64,000 nt of DNA from Variovorax boronicumulans (GCF_030812215.1 NZ_JAUSSG010000003.1:1-64000); one strand, 5' to 3'; counted from the first letter of the stretch, positions 54,365 through 64,000 are shown. A program made the numbers and translations. Notes: generated by a model not told the origin, from the letters alone.

Positions 54365-56842
54365 TCAGGTCGGCATGCCGGGAATCGGCGAGTTCTGCGT
54401 CGCGGGTGCCGGCGCAGCGGCGGCAGGCTCGGCGGGCGCCATCATGAACGTGGTCGGCGTCGCCATCGGCAGGCCGGCTTTCTTCAGCTCGTCCAGGATC
54501 ACGAACAGCAGGTCGCTGCGCACGCCGCCCGCCAGTCGCGGGCTCGCCACATAGGCGATGGCCTGGAAGATCAGGAGCCCGTTCTCGATGCCCTCGAGCG
54601 TGAGCGAAGGCGCCGGCGTTTCCAGCACGCCTTCGTGCGCCCGGCAGGCTTCCAGGATCAGCTCGCGCACCCGCTGCGCGTCGGTGGTCAGCGGCATCGG
54701 CAGGCGGATGAGCACGCGGCCCTCGGCATTGGACAGCGTCATGTTGCGGACCGTCTTGGTGATGAACTCCGAGTTCGGCACGATCAGCGTGGAGCGGTCG
54801 CCCAGCACGATCTCGGTGGCGCGCACGTTGATGCGCCGCACGTCGCCCTCGGCCGTGCCCAGCACCACCCAGTCGCCCACCTTCACCGGCTGCTCCGCCA
54901 GGAGGATCAGCCCCGAGATGAAGTTCTGCACGATCGCCTGCAGCCCGAAGCCGATACCCACCGACAGCGCGCTCGCCACCCACGCGATGCGCTCGATGCC
55001 GATGCCCATCGCCGAAAGCGCGAACGCCACCACCAGGATGCCGCCCACGTAGCCCAGCAGCGTGGTGAGCGAGCTCTGCATGCCCGGCTCCAGCTTCGTG
55101 TTGGGCAGGTAGCTGCGCGTGAGCCAGCGCTTGAACACCCGCAGCACGATGAAGCCGACCACCGCCACTGCAATGGCGCTGAAGATGGCGCCCGGCACCA
55201 GCTGGAATTCGCCCACCTTCACGCCGGTGCCGAACTTGCCGCTGCGCTGGAACACCTCGCCCGGCCCCGTGCCCAGCGGCGCGGCCAGCGCGATCAGCAT
55301 GTAGAAGAAGAGCGCCACGCGGCTCAGCCCCGAGAGCACCGTGGCCGTCTGGTCGAGCGTCTGCGGCGCGAGGTTGAAGCTCTTCTGCAGCTTCTGGCCG
55401 AAGGTGCTGCGCGACGACACCAGTGCCATGAACACGTCGTCGGCGAACTTGAACAGCACGTAGAACGCCGCGGCCACGATGCCGCTCCAGGTGAGCTGCG
55501 TGGCCAGGAAGCTTGCGAGCGCGACGTAGCCCACGGCCACCAGGACCCAGGTCACGATCATCAGCACGCCGATGAGCGCGACCAGCAGGCCGACCCACAT
55601 CGGCCGTTCGGGCAGGCCGGCCTCGGGTGCGTCGGCGCGCAGGGCCTTCAGGCGATAGACGACCGTGCCCACCAGCGCGGTGAGCAGCAGCGCCGTCAGC
55701 ACATGCGTGCCCACCACGGCGGCGAAGCTGGCGTCGATGAGCGCGTTGATCTCCGCGGGTGTCCATGCGAGTGCGGCCACCAGCGCCACAAGCCACGGCA
55801 GCGCCGACAGCCGCTTGGCCGTGGCGTCGGGAATGGGCGGCAGGCGCCACGACGGCCGGGCGGTGGCCAGCAGCGCGCGCCCCAGGCCGATGACGAACGC
55901 CATGAAGGTCAGCGCCTGCGCCGCCGACTGCAGCGCCTTGCGGGCCTGCGCGTCCCAGGTGGCATAGGCCTTGAGCACCTCCACGAAGCCGTGCGCGGCC
56001 ACCGCGACCAGCAGCACGTGGGTCGCGACGATGGCGATCACCAGCAGCGAGCGGCGCAGCCTCCCGGCCGGCAGCACACGCATCGCCAGGCGCGCCAGCC
56101 CGTGCTCGGCGGCCCACACGCCCAGCCATGCGAGCAGCAGCGCACCGACGAGCGCGGCGAGCACCGGCGTGCGGCTCTCGGGTTCCAGCGCCTGCGTGAA
56201 ACCGTCGTCGAGCGCCAGCCCGATCGCCTGCAGCCGGGCGAGGTCGTCGGGCCAGGCTTCGCGCAGGTCGTTCCAGAACGTGCCGTTGAGCGGCGAGGCG
56301 GCGCGGCTGGTGAGCTCCGCCTCGAACTGCTGGCGTCGCTGCGACACGAGGTCGGTGCCGCGCTGGCGCACGTCGATCGACAGCAGCTTGGCCAGGCGGA
56401 TGTCCGCATCGAGCGCATTGCGCTCCTTGGTGAGCTGCGCGCGCTGGCGCGTGATGTTGGGGTCTTCGGTGGCGCCGGCGGCGGGCGGGTTGCCCAATTC
56501 TCCGAGCCGCGCGTTCAGGTCGGCCAGGTCGCCGGTGCGGGAGGCGACGAACTTGTCGGCCTGGGCGCCGATGTCATTGATCTGCGCGAGCTGCTTGCGC
56601 ACATCTTCCTCGACGCCCGGAATGGCGTTGGCATTGGCCTTGCCCGCGGGTGCGATCCTGGCGAACTGCGCACGCAATTCGGCGACGGTGGGCACCGGCG
56701 CCGCGGCGGCGGTGTTGGCGTTGTTGTTGGGGTTGCCGTTGCCGGCGTCCGGCTGCGCGAAGGCGCCACCGCATATCGAGAGGGCCAGCAGGGCCAGGAT
56801 GGCGGGAAGGCAGAAGCCCGCCAGGCGAGAGGTCCGTTTCAT
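54365..56842 (-). CDS. large MscS-family mechanosensitive channel with DUF3772 domain
   Basis: The 825-residue protein has a signal peptide (residues 1-29), a long periplasmic helical region with a DUF3772-like segment (about residues 55-200), about ten membrane helices, and a C-terminal MscS domain (about 600-800) with IGFGLQAIVQNFISGLILLAEQ as the pore-side helix region. Such large MscS proteins resemble MscK/MscM types and release solutes on hypo-osmotic shock. A low-complexity asparagine and alanine stretch (NGNPNNNANTAAAA) follows the signal. The C-terminal tail is alanine- and proline-rich. Confidence 0.93.
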   Translation of the reverse strand: MKRTSRLAGFCLPAILALLALSICGGAFAQPDAGNGNPNNNANTAAAAPVPTVAELRAQFARIAPAGKANANAIPGVEEDVRKQLAQINDIGAQADKFVASRTGDLADLNARLGELGNPPAAGATEDPNITRQRAQLTKERNALDADIRLAKLLSIDVRQRGTDLVSQRRQQFEAELTSRAASPLNGTFWNDLREAWPDDLARLQAIGLALDDGFTQALEPESRTPVLAALVGALLLAWLGVWAAEHGLARLAMRVLPAGRLRRSLLVIAIVATHVLLVAVAAHGFVEVLKAYATWDAQARKALQSAAQALTFMAFVIGLGRALLATARPSWRLPPIPDATAKRLSALPWLVALVAALAWTPAEINALIDASFAAVVGTHVLTALLLTALVGTVVYRLKALRADAPEAGLPERPMWVGLLVALIGVLMIVTWVLVAVGYVALASFLATQLTWSGIVAAAFYVLFKFADDVFMALVSSRSTFGQKLQKSFNLAPQTLDQTATVLSGLSRVALFFYMLIALAAPLGTGPGEVFQRSGKFGTGVKVGEFQLVPGAIFSAIAVAVVGFIVLRVFKRWLTRSYLPNTKLEPGMQSSLTTLLGYVGGILVVAFALSAMGIGIERIAWVASALSVGIGFGLQAIVQNFISGLILLAEQPVKVGDWVVLGTAEGDVRRINVRATEIVLGDRSTLIVPNSEFITKTVRNMTLSNAEGRVLIRLPMPLTTDAQRVRELILEACRAHEGVLETPAPSLTLEGIENGLLIFQAIAYVASPRLAGGVRSDLLFVILDELKKAGLPMATPTTFMMAPAEPAAAAPAPATQNSPIPGMPT

Positions 56843-56909
56843 GGCCGCATCATAGAAGCCGCCATCTCGTAAGAACCGGTAAGAAGTGCAGCTTCGGCCG
56901 GCGGCAGCC

Positions 56910-57653
56910 TCAACCTGCGGGGCTGAACAGGTCCACCCGGTCGGTGATGATGCCGTCGGTGCCCAGCGCGATGAGCCGTTGCGCGGCCCAGTCGTCGTTC
57001 ACGGTGTAGCTCAACGAGCGCAGGCCCGCACCGTGCACCTTTGCGACGGTGGCGGCGTCCCACAGCGCATGGTTGCAGACGATGGCCTGGCAGCCGAGGT
57101 CGAGCGCGGCGTCGAGCCAGCCTTCGCGGAGCGAATCGAGCAGCAGGCCGCGCGGCAGCTCGGGCTGCACCGCGGCGGCACCCTTGAGCGATTCGACCTG
57201 GAACGAGGTGAGCAGCGGGGGAATCGCGGCGCCTTGCCAAAGGCGCGCCGCTTCGCGCGCCACGACCTCGCCGGTCTCGCGCTCGGTACCGGGCGTCGGC
57301 TTGATCTCGATGTTGAGCAGGTAATCGTTGGCCAGGCAGAAGCGCGCCAGGTTCTCCAGCGTGGGCAGCGGCTCGCCGACGAAGGCGCGCGAATGCCAGC
57401 CGCCCGCGTCGAGCTGCGACAGCGCGCTCCATGTCTGCGCGCCGCCGATGCCGCGGCCGTTGGTGGTTCGCTCCAGCGTGGCGTCGTGCATGAGGAACGG
57501 CACGCCGTCGGCGCTGAGCTTGGCATCGCACTCGAACATGCGGTAGCCATGCGCCGCGCCGAAGCGGAAGGCCGCGAGCGTGTTTTCAGGAGCGAGCTTG
57601 CCGGCGCCGCGGTGCGCGACCCAGCGAGGGTAGGGCCAGGAGTTCATTGTCAT
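56910..57653 (-). CDS. ugpQ: glycerophosphodiester phosphodiesterase UgpQ
   Basis: UgpQ hydrolyses glycerophosphodiesters to glycerol-3-phosphate and an alcohol. The 247-residue cytosolic TIM-barrel enzyme shows the catalytic pair HRGAGKLAPENTLAAF (histidine plus the glutamate of PENT) and FECDAKLSADGVPFLMHDATLERTTNG, whose key part is ECDAKLSADGVPFLMHD. There is no signal peptide, as expected for UgpQ rather than GlpQ. It is the last gene of the ugp cluster. Confidence 0.95.
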   Translation of the reverse strand: MTMNSWPYPRWVAHRGAGKLAPENTLAAFRFGAAHGYRMFECDAKLSADGVPFLMHDATLERTTNGRGIGGAQTWSALSQLDAGGWHSRAFVGEPLPTLENLARFCLANDYLLNIEIKPTPGTERETGEVVAREAARLWQGAAIPPLLTSFQVESLKGAAAVQPELPRGLLLDSLREGWLDAALDLGCQAIVCNHALWDAATVAKVHGAGLRSLSYTVNDDWAAQRLIALGTDGIITDRVDLFSPAG

Positions 57654-57664
57654 TTTTCGAGTGG

Positions 57665-57777
57665 GCCCCTGACTCCTTCGCGAGACACCGCGGAACCGAC
57701 TTTGCCGGGCCGCTGGTGTCGTCCCCGGCAGGGGGTTGGCGAAGCGACACGAAGTGCGCGCAGCCTGGGGGCGAGCA
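57665..57777 (-). repeat. dispersed intergenic repeat, full copy
   Basis: The stretch between ugpC and ugpQ carries ACCGCGGAACCGACTT, GCCGGGCCGCTGGTG, CGACACGAAGTGCGCGCAGC and CTGGGGGCGAG in order. The same order appears in 58833-58926. Its right end abuts the ugpC stop codon. Confidence 0.75.
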
Positions 57778-58785
57778 TTAGTCCGCCCGCTTGCCCGATC
57801 CGGCGTCGAACCAGTGCAGCTTGTCTTCGCGCGCGGCGATCTTCACCGTGTCGCCCGCGACCGGCGGGTGATCGCCTTCATCGGTGCGCATGATGATCTG
57901 TTCGTCGCCGATGCGGCCGTACACCAGGCGCTCGGCGCCCAGCAGTTCGACCTGTTCGACCTGTACCGTCCAGCCACTTTCGTCGAGCTTCATGTGCTCG
58001 GGGCGGATGCCCAGGATCTGGCCCGGACGCACGCCCGGTGCGTGCTTGAGCAGGTTCATCGGCGGCGAGCCGATGAAGCTCGCCACGAAGGTGGTGGCCG
58101 GGCGCGAGTACACCTCTTCGGGTGTCGCGAACTGGTCCATCACGCCGCCGTTCATCACGATGATGCGCTGCGCGAGCGTCATCGCCTCGACCTGGTCGTG
58201 CGTGACGAAGAGCGAGGTGATGCCCAGCTCGCGATGCAGCTTCTGGATTTCGAGGCGGGTCTGCGCGCGCAGCTTGGCGTCCAGGTTCGACAGCGGTTCG
58301 TCGAACAGGAACACCTGCGGCTGGCGCACGATCGCCCGGCCCATGGCCACGCGCTGGCGCTGGCCGCCCGAGAGCTCGCGGGGCTTGCGCTCGAGCAGGT
58401 GGCCGAGCTCCAGGATCTTGGCGGCCTTGTCCACGCGCACCTTGATCTCGGGCGTGGGCACCTTGGCGATCTTCAGGCCGTAGGCCATGTTCGCGAACAC
58501 GCTCATGTGCGGGTAGAGCGCGTAGTTCTGGAACACCATCGCGATGTCGCGCTCGGAGGGCTCGAGCTGGTTCACGACCTTGCCGCCGATGGCGATCTCG
58601 CCGGCCGAGATTTCCTCCAGGCCCGCGACCATGCGCAGCAGCGTCGACTTGCCGCAGCCCGAGGGGCCCACGATCACGATGAACTCATGGTCGGCGATCT
58701 CGGCGCTCACGCCGTGGATGACCTGGTTGGCTTTCGGCCCGTGGCCGTAGCGCTTGATGACGTTGCGTAAAGAAAGAGCAGCCAT
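57778..58785 (-). CDS. ugpC: sn-glycerol-3-phosphate ABC transporter ATPase UgpC
   Basis: The 335-residue MalK-type ATPase has Walker [14 protein letters not shown], signature [14 protein letters not shown], Walker [12 protein letters not shown] and a C-terminal regulatory TOBE domain (about 240-335). It energises UgpAE. I start at ATG 58785 ([16 protein letters not shown]). A repeat separates it from ugpE. Confidence 0.95.
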   Translation of the reverse strand: MAALSLRNVIKRYGHGPKANQVIHGVSAEIADHEFIVIVGPSGCGKSTLLRMVAGLEEISAGEIAIGGKVVNQLEPSERDIAMVFQNYALYPHMSVFANMAYGLKIAKVPTPEIKVRVDKAAKILELGHLLERKPRELSGGQRQRVAMGRAIVRQPQVFLFDEPLSNLDAKLRAQTRLEIQKLHRELGITSLFVTHDQVEAMTLAQRIIVMNGGVMDQFATPEEVYSRPATTFVASFIGSPPMNLLKHAPGVRPGQILGIRPEHMKLDESGWTVQVEQVELLGAERLVYGRIGDEQIIMRTDEGDHPPVAGDTVKIAAREDKLHWFDAGSGKRAD

Positions 58786-58832
58786 GTTCTTCTCGATTTC
58801 GACCTCTATCACGAGGCACTGTTATTTCCAGA

Positions 58833-58926
58833 ACCACCGCGGAACCGGCTTTGCCGGGCCGCTGGTGGTGCCCCCGGTAGGGGGAAGGCGCGCGCGACAC
58901 GAAGTGCGCGCAGCCTGGGGGCGAGC
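58833..58926 (-). repeat. dispersed intergenic repeat, full copy
   Basis: The stretch between ugpE and ugpC repeats the sequence blocks of 57665-57777 almost exactly (for example CGACACGAAGTGCGCGCAGC). It ends one base before the ugpE stop codon. Confidence 0.75.
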
Positions 58927-59778
58927 CTATTTCTCGGTATCCACAAGGCCCTTGACGAACCACTTTTGCATCAAGACCACCACCAGCGCGGGCGGCAGCA
59001 TCGCGAGGATGGCGGTGGCCATCACGACATTCCATTCGTTCTGCCCGTCGCCGCCGGCAATCATTCGCTTGATGCCGACCACCACCGGGTACATGTCTTC
59101 GCTCGTGGTCGCCAGCAGCGGCCAGAGGTACTGGTTCCAGCCGTAGATGAACTGGATCACGAAGAGCGCTGCGATCGAGGTTTTCGACAGCGGCAGCAGC
59201 ACGTCGAAGAAAAAGCGCATGGGGCTCGCACCATCCATGCGCGAGGCCTCGGTGAGCTCGTCCGGCACCGTGAGGAAGAACTGGCGGAACAGGAACGTCG
59301 CCGTGGCCGACGCGATCAGCGGCACCGTGAGGCCCGCGTACGTGTTCAGCATGTTCAGGTCCGACAGCACCTTGTAGGTGGGCAGGATGCGCACCTCCAC
59401 CGGCAGCATCAGCGTCACGAAGATCGCCCAGAAGCAGATTTTTTTGAACGGGAAGCGGAAGTAGACGATGGCGAAGGCCGACAGCAGCGAGATGGAGATC
59501 TTGCCGATGGCGATGACCATCGCCGTGACAAAGCTCACCCACATCATGTGCGCCACCGGGGCGTTGGAGCCCGCGCTGTTCTCGCGCCCGAAGAGCGCGC
59601 CCTTGTAGCTGTCCACGATGTTCGAGCCGGGCAGGAGCGGCATCGGCGCCTGCACGATCTCCTGCGCGGTGTGGGTGGAAGCCACGAACGCCAGGTAGAG
59701 CGGGAAGGCGACGATGAAGACGCCCAGGATCATGATGACGTGGGCCAGGATGCCGTGGGTGCCGCGCTTTTCAACCAT
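58927..59778 (-). CDS. ugpE: sn-glycerol-3-phosphate ABC permease UgpE
   Basis: A 283-residue permease with six membrane helices and the EAA-loop motif EASRMDGASPMRFFFDVLLP, characteristic of carbohydrate-type importers. It pairs with UgpA. It follows ugpA by 39 bases. Confidence 0.95.
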   Translation of the reverse strand: MVEKRGTHGILAHVIMILGVFIVAFPLYLAFVASTHTAQEIVQAPMPLLPGSNIVDSYKGALFGRENSAGSNAPVAHMMWVSFVTAMVIAIGKISISLLSAFAIVYFRFPFKKICFWAIFVTLMLPVEVRILPTYKVLSDLNMLNTYAGLTVPLIASATATFLFRQFFLTVPDELTEASRMDGASPMRFFFDVLLPLSKTSIAALFVIQFIYGWNQYLWPLLATTSEDMYPVVVGIKRMIAGGDGQNEWNVVMATAILAMLPPALVVVLMQKWFVKGLVDTEK

Positions 59779-59817
59779 GCTGCGCTCCGCCGAATTTGGT
59801 TTTTTCTTGTTGCTTCA

Positions 59818-60699
59818 TCAGTACTGCACCTTCTTCTCGACGTAGCGGAACTGGATGACGGTCAGCGCCACCACGATCACCATCAGCACCACCGATTGCG
59901 CGGCCGAGCCGCCGAGGTCCAGCCCCTTGAAACCGTCGTGGTAGACCTTGTAGACCAGGATGGTCGTGTCCTTGCCGGGGCCACCCTGCGTGGCCGCATC
60001 GACGATCGCGAAGGTGTCGAAGAAGGCGTAGACCACGTTGATCACCAGAAGGAAGAAGGTGGTGGGCGACAGCAGCGGGAACTGCACGGTCCAGAACCGG
60101 CGCCACGGGCGCGCGCCGTCGATGGCCGCGGCCTCGATCAGCGACTTCGGAATGGATTGCAGGCCCGCCAGGAAGAACAGGAAGTTGTAGGAGATCTGCT
60201 TCCACACCGAGGCCATCACGATCAGCGTCATGGCGTGGCCGGAGTCGAGCAGGTGGTTCCAGTTGATGCCGATCTTGCCCAGGGCATAGGCCACCACGCC
60301 CAGCGAGGGCGAGAACATGAAGACCCACAGCACCGCTGCCACGGCGGGCGCCACGGCGTAGGGCAGGATCAGCATGGTCTTGTAGAACACGCCGCCGCGC
60401 ACGATGCGGTCGGCAAACACCGCGAGCATCAGCGACAGGCTGATGCCGATGCTGGCCACCAGCAGCGAGAAGACGGCGGTCGTCTTGAACGACTCGGCAT
60501 AGGCCGGGTCGTGGAACAGTTCCCTGAAGTTCTGCAGCCCGACGAACTCGATCGAGGTGCCGAACGCGTCCTGCTGCTGCAGCGATTGCAGGATGGCCTG
60601 CCCCGCCGGCCAGAAGAAAAACACGAGGATCACCGCCATCTGCGGCGTCAGCAACAGCCAGGGCAGCCAGCCCGAGCGAAAGAAAACGCGTTTTTCCAT
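59818..60699 (-). CDS. ugpA: sn-glycerol-3-phosphate ABC permease UgpA
   Basis: A 293-residue permease with six helices and the EAA loop [20 protein letters not shown]. The N-terminus [20 protein letters not shown] is typical of MalF/UgpA-type permeases. Upstream lies a hairpin with a T-run that may reduce transcription after ugpB. Confidence 0.95.
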   Translation of the reverse strand: MEKRVFFRSGWLPWLLLTPQMAVILVFFFWPAGQAILQSLQQQDAFGTSIEFVGLQNFRELFHDPAYAESFKTTAVFSLLVASIGISLSLMLAVFADRIVRGGVFYKTMLILPYAVAPAVAAVLWVFMFSPSLGVVAYALGKIGINWNHLLDSGHAMTLIVMASVWKQISYNFLFFLAGLQSIPKSLIEAAAIDGARPWRRFWTVQFPLLSPTTFFLLVINVVYAFFDTFAIVDAATQGGPGKDTTILVYKVYHDGFKGLDLGGSAAQSVVLMVIVVALTVIQFRYVEKKVQY

Positions 60700-60713
60700 G
60701 ATCCCTCTGAATA

Positions 60714-60760
60714 AAAAATCCCGCCCGGCCCGCCCTTGTGCAAGAGCGAACGGGGCGGGC
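60714..60760 (-). terminator. terminator/attenuator between ugpB and ugpA
   Basis: GCCCGCCC at 60728-60735 pairs exactly with GGGCGGGC at 60753-60760. On the minus strand the hairpin is followed by CGGGCGGGATTTTTTATT, a T-run. It would let the receptor gene be transcribed more than the permeases. Confidence 0.7.
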
Positions 60761-60796
60761 GATATTAGCCGGACACAGAGGCCCGGTTAACGATCG

Positions 60797-62110
60797 TTAG
60801 CTTTTGTTCGCCTTCTGGAAGCGCTCCAGCTGCTCGTTACCGCGCGTGACGATGGCGTCCAGGGCTTCCTTGGCGGTCTTCTTGCCGTTCCAGACCTGTT
60901 CGAGCTCTTCGTCCTCGATGGCGCGGATCTGCACGTAGTTGCCCAGGCGGATGCCGCGGCTCTTGTCGGTGACCTTGCGGATCATCTGCGTCACGGCCAC
61001 GTCGGTGCCGGGGTTCTGCTTGTAGAAGCCCGATTCCTCGGTGAGCTTGTACGAGGCGGTGGTCACCGGCAGGTAGCCGGTGCGCTTGTGGCTGGCGGAC
61101 TGCACTTCAGGCGTCGAGATGAAGCTGAAGAACTTGGCCACGCCCTTGTACTCGGCCGGCTTCTTGCCCGACATGACCCACAGGCTCGCGCCGCCGATCA
61201 CCGTGTTCTGCGGTGCGCCCGGCACGTCCGGGTAGTAGGGCAGGGGTGCGAGGCCGTAAGCGAACTTGGCGTTCTTGGCCACGTTGCCGTAGAAGCCCGA
61301 CGACGTGTTGATCATGGCGCACTCGCCCGAGACGAACGAAGCCTCGGGCACGTTGCCGCGGCCCTTGTAGATGAAGAGACCCTGCTTGGCCATGCTGGCG
61401 AGGTTCTCGATGTGGCGCTGGTGCAGCGGCGAGTTCACCTTCAGGCGGGCGTCCAGGCCCTGCAGGCCGTTGGCCTTGCTCGCGAACTCCACGTTGTGCC
61501 AGGCCGAGAAGCTCTCGACCTGCGTCCAGTTCTGCCAGGCGGTGGTGAACGGGCACTTGTGGCCGCTCGCCTTGAGCTTGGCCGCTGCCGCGACCACTTC
61601 AGGCCAGGTCGACGGTGCCTTGTCGGTGGGCAGGCCCGCCGCCTTGAAGGCGTCCTTGTTGAAATAGAAGATGGTGGTGGAGCTGTTGAACGGGAAGCTC
61701 AGCATCTGGCCGTTGGGGGCCGTGTAGTAGCCGGCCACGGCGGGGATGTAGGCGGCCGGATCGAACTTCTCGCCCGCGTCCTTCATGACCTGGCCGACCG
61801 GCACGATCGCGCCCTTGCTGGCCATCATGGTGGCGGTGCCCACTTCGAACACCTGCAGGATGTGCGGTGCGTTGCCGGCGCGGAAGGCCGCGATGGAAGC
61901 CGTCATCGATTCGTCGTACGTGCCCTTGAAGGTCGGCACGATCTTGTATTCCTTCTGGCTCTCGTTGAACTGCTTGGCCAGGTCGTTGACCCACTCGTTG
62001 TTGACGGCGGTCATGGAATGCCACCACTGGATCTCGGTCTGGGCCTGGGCCACGTTGAACAGCGTGGTCGCGGCCAACGCCGATGCCAGCGCGAGCGTCT
62101 TGAATCGCAT
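60797..62110 (-). CDS. ugpB: sn-glycerol-3-phosphate-binding periplasmic protein UgpB
   Basis: The 437-residue receptor has a Sec signal ending NVAQAQTEIQWW (about residue 23) and the type 1 ligand-binding fold of the MalE class. The ligand-binding segment TEIQWWHSMTAVNNEWVNDL is family-typical. It is the first gene of the ugpB-A-E-C-Q cluster and divergent from serA. I start at ATG 62110. Confidence 0.95.
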   Translation of the reverse strand: MRFKTLALASALAATTLFNVAQAQTEIQWWHSMTAVNNEWVNDLAKQFNESQKEYKIVPTFKGTYDESMTASIAAFRAGNAPHILQVFEVGTATMMASKGAIVPVGQVMKDAGEKFDPAAYIPAVAGYYTAPNGQMLSFPFNSSTTIFYFNKDAFKAAGLPTDKAPSTWPEVVAAAAKLKASGHKCPFTTAWQNWTQVESFSAWHNVEFASKANGLQGLDARLKVNSPLHQRHIENLASMAKQGLFIYKGRGNVPEASFVSGECAMINTSSGFYGNVAKNAKFAYGLAPLPYYPDVPGAPQNTVIGGASLWVMSGKKPAEYKGVAKFFSFISTPEVQSASHKRTGYLPVTTASYKLTEESGFYKQNPGTDVAVTQMIRKVTDKSRGIRLGNYVQIRAIEDEELEQVWNGKKTAKEALDAIVTRGNEQLERFQKANKS

Positions 62111-62336
62111 GAAGACTCCTGAAGGGAAAATGAAAGCGCGGATGCTAGGGCATGTGAATGACACAGCCGCGTCACATTGGCGCACGGACCGCTGTCATCT
62201 TCCAATCGGGGAAACCCCTTTGGCATCAAGCTCGGCGCGGGTTGCGGGCCTGCATGCTGCGCCGCACCATGCTAGCATCGCCCTCCCTTTTTTGGCCCAG
62301 CTTGTCGCCACGGCCGGGGCCCTTTGCGAGACCGTC

Positions 62337-63569
62337 ATGAGCAGCAAAACCTCCCTCGACAAAAGCAGGATCAAGTTCCTCTTGCTCGAGGGCATCCACC
62401 CTTCGGCCGTGGAGGTGCTGCGCGCCGCCGGCTACACCAACATCGAGTCGCTGCCGGGTGCGCTGCCCGACGCCGAACTCAAGGCGAAGATCGCCGACGT
62501 TCACTTCCTGGGCATCCGCTCGCGCACGCAACTGACGGCCGAGGTGTTCGCCGCGGCCCACAAGCTGGTGGCCGCCGGGTGCTTCTGCATCGGCACCAAC
62601 CAGGTCGACCTGGAAGCCGCCCGCGAACATGGCGTGGCCGTGTTCAACGCCCCCTATTCGAATACGCGCTCGGTGGCCGAGCTGGTGCTGGCCGAAGCGA
62701 TCCTGTTGCTGCGCGGCGTACCCGAGAAAAGCGCGGTGGCGCACCGCGGCGGCTGGCTCAAGTCGGCCGACAACGCATTCGAAATCCGCGGCAAGACGCT
62801 GGGCATCGTGGGCTACGGCTCGATCGGCGCGCAGCTGTCGGTGCTGGCCGAGGCGCTGGGCATGCAGGTGGCATTCTTCGACGTGGTCACCAAGCTGCCG
62901 CTGGGCAATGCGCGCCAGGTGCGCGACCTGCACCAGTTGCTGGGGCAGAGCGACATCGTCACGCTGCACGTGCCCGAGACGCAGGCCACGCAATGGATGA
63001 TCGGCGCCGCCGAGATCGCGGCCATGAAGCCGGGTTCGATCCTCATCAACGCCTCGCGCGGCACCGTGGTCGAGATCGACGCGCTCGCCGGCGCGCTGAA
63101 GGAAAAGAAGCTGCTGGGCGCTGCGATCGACGTGTTTCCGGTGGAGCCGCGCAGCAACAAGGACGAGTTCCAGTCGCCCCTGCGCGGCCTGGACAACGTG
63201 ATCCTGACCCCGCACATCGGCGGCTCGACGATGGAGGCGCAGGCCAACATCGGGCTCGAAGTGGCCGAGAAGCTGGTGAAGTACAGCGACAACGGCACGT
63301 CGACCTCCTCGGTCAATTTCCCCGAGGTCGCGCTGCCCGCGCACCCGGGCAAGCACCGGCTGCTGCACGTGCACCAGAACGTGCCGGGCGTACTGTCGGA
63401 GATCAACAAGATCTTTTCGGACAACCACATCAACATCTCCTCGCAGTTCCTGCAGACGAACGAGAAGATCGGCTACGTGGTGATGGACATCGATGCGGCT
63501 TCCTCCGACCTCGCGCTGGAGAAGCTGGCGAAGGTCGCCGGGACGATCCGCAGCCGCGTGCTGTTCTGA
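62337..63569 (+). CDS. serA: D-3-phosphoglycerate dehydrogenase SerA
   Basis: SerA oxidises 3-phosphoglycerate to start serine biosynthesis. The 410-residue protein has the catalytic and NAD-binding domains (GIVGYGSIG, residues 156-164; RGTVVEIDALAGAL; the catalytic histidine in LTPHIGGSTMEAQ) and a C-terminal ACT domain (about 335-410) through which serine can inhibit. Length fits the Escherichia coli type. It lies upstream of a DUF3683 oxidoreductase, the usual order in Burkholderiales. Confidence 0.96.
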   Translation: MSSKTSLDKSRIKFLLLEGIHPSAVEVLRAAGYTNIESLPGALPDAELKAKIADVHFLGIRSRTQLTAEVFAAAHKLVAAGCFCIGTNQVDLEAAREHGVAVFNAPYSNTRSVAELVLAEAILLLRGVPEKSAVAHRGGWLKSADNAFEIRGKTLGIVGYGSIGAQLSVLAEALGMQVAFFDVVTKLPLGNARQVRDLHQLLGQSDIVTLHVPETQATQWMIGAAEIAAMKPGSILINASRGTVVEIDALAGALKEKKLLGAAIDVFPVEPRSNKDEFQSPLRGLDNVILTPHIGGSTMEAQANIGLEVAEKLVKYSDNGTSTSSVNFPEVALPAHPGKHRLLHVHQNVPGVLSEINKIFSDNHINISSQFLQTNEKIGYVVMDIDAASSDLALEKLAKVAGTIRSRVLF

Positions 63570-63729
63570 ACTGAAGGGGCCGAGCGGAGTGGCTTGCAGG
63601 GCCCGCGGCCGTCGGGCCGACGCCTAGCACAAGGGCAACGGGCGCACCACGCGGCAAGACCCCAGGCCCTGTCCTAAAATCCCCAGCCCGGCTATGGGCG
63701 CGCAGCGCCCGGCCGAGGCGCCCCACCCG

Positions 63730-64000
63730 ATGAATGCTCCGACCGCGTTGAACACGCTGTTGGCACAGGCCGCAGAGCCTGTCCGACTGCGCGAGATCCC
63801 GTACAACTACACCAGCTTCTCCGATCGCGAGATCGTGATTCGCCTGCTGGGCGAACGCGGCTGGGAACTGCTGCAGACCTTGCGCGCCGAGCGCCGCACC
63901 GGCCGATCGGCGCGGATGCTCTACGAAGTGCTCGGCGACATCTGGGTGGTGCAGCGCAACCCCTACCTCGTCGACGACCTGCTGGACAACCCGCGCCGCC
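63730..64000 (+). CDS. DUF3683-type FAD-linked oxidoreductase, N-terminal part
   Basis: An open frame starts at ATG 63730 and runs off the window end after about 90 residues. The sequence [20 protein letters not shown] and [20 protein letters not shown] match the start of the very large DUF3683/FAD-binding oxidoreductases that usually follow serA in this bacterial group. The catalytic portion is outside the window. A TAAAAT at 63675-63680 may be its -10 box. Confidence 0.75.
   Translation, partial: MNAPTALNTLLAQAAEPVRLREIPYNYTSFSDREIVIRLLGERGWELLQTLRAERRTGRSARMLYEVLGDIWVVQRNPYLVDDLLDNPRR

Noticed and set aside
62150..62200. Possible Pho box in the serA-ugpB gap (CTGTCAT at 62192-62198 and TGTCAT-like on the other strand)
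   Set aside because: Only single half-sites were found and the 11-base direct repeat spacing of a Pho box is not met. A motif scan would be needed before claiming phosphate control of ugp.

Overview
The window is about 64 kb of high-GC chromosomal DNA from a betaproteobacterium. It is most probably Comamonadaceae and resembles Variovorax. This rests on gene order I recognise (serA next to a DUF3683 oxidoreductase, hemA-prfA-prmC-grxD, pilBCD-coaE-zapD-yacG, rplU-rpmA-obgE-proB), on a Bug-type solute receptor, on the porin type and on codon bias. No database search was possible. I see no prophage, insertion sequence, integrase or CRISPR array, so this looks like core chromosome with a few accessory cassettes. 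The first 140 bases contain only G and C and are probably a sequencing or assembly artefact at a contig end.

Layout. 0.3-3 kb: porin, a small lipoprotein, a membrane-anchored degenerate kinase ATPase fragment and a secreted hypothetical protein. 3-8.2 kb: urease cluster ureA-ureJ-ureB-ureC-ureE-ureF-ureG on the minus strand, with no ureD in the window. 8.3-12.9 kb, divergent from ureA: a very large protein fusing an NCS1-type permease, a cysteine-rich linker, a histidine kinase and a receiver, followed by an overlapping LuxR-type response regulator. 13-20 kb: an outer-membrane-like protein, then two amino-acid-related cassettes. The first is LysR / PLP enzyme / Bug receptor. The second is a YheO/DauR-like regulator / PLP enzyme / ornithine-cyclodeaminase-like enzyme, and two of its promoters share a 25-bp near-palindrome.

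20-44 kb is mainly housekeeping: dciA, secA, argJ, a DUF815 ATPase, mutT, yacG, zapD, coaE, pilD-pilC-pilB, tRNA-Pro(CGG), ispB, rplU-rpmA-obgE-proB, rppH, proS and a lytic transglycosylase. Polysaccharide O-acylation genes sit within it: an OafA-like acyltransferase, and an MBOAT plus SGNH pair between coaE and zapD. 44-50 kb: a CNNM/CorC-type protein, a cupin, grxD, prmC, prfA and hemA. 50-54 kb: a PF04392-type ABC importer divergent from an Lrp/AsnC regulator. 54-62 kb: a large MscS-type channel and a complete glycerol-3-phosphate cluster ugpB-A-E-C-Q. 62-64 kb: serA and the start of a DUF3683 oxidoreductase, cut by the window edge.

The best leads are the transporter-kinase fusion facing the urease genes, the shared operator linking the PLP lyase and imine-reductase-like genes, the Lrp-side palindromes, a dispersed repeat that sits directly after stop codons in three of four copies, and a 16-bp perfect hairpin at 2455-2509.
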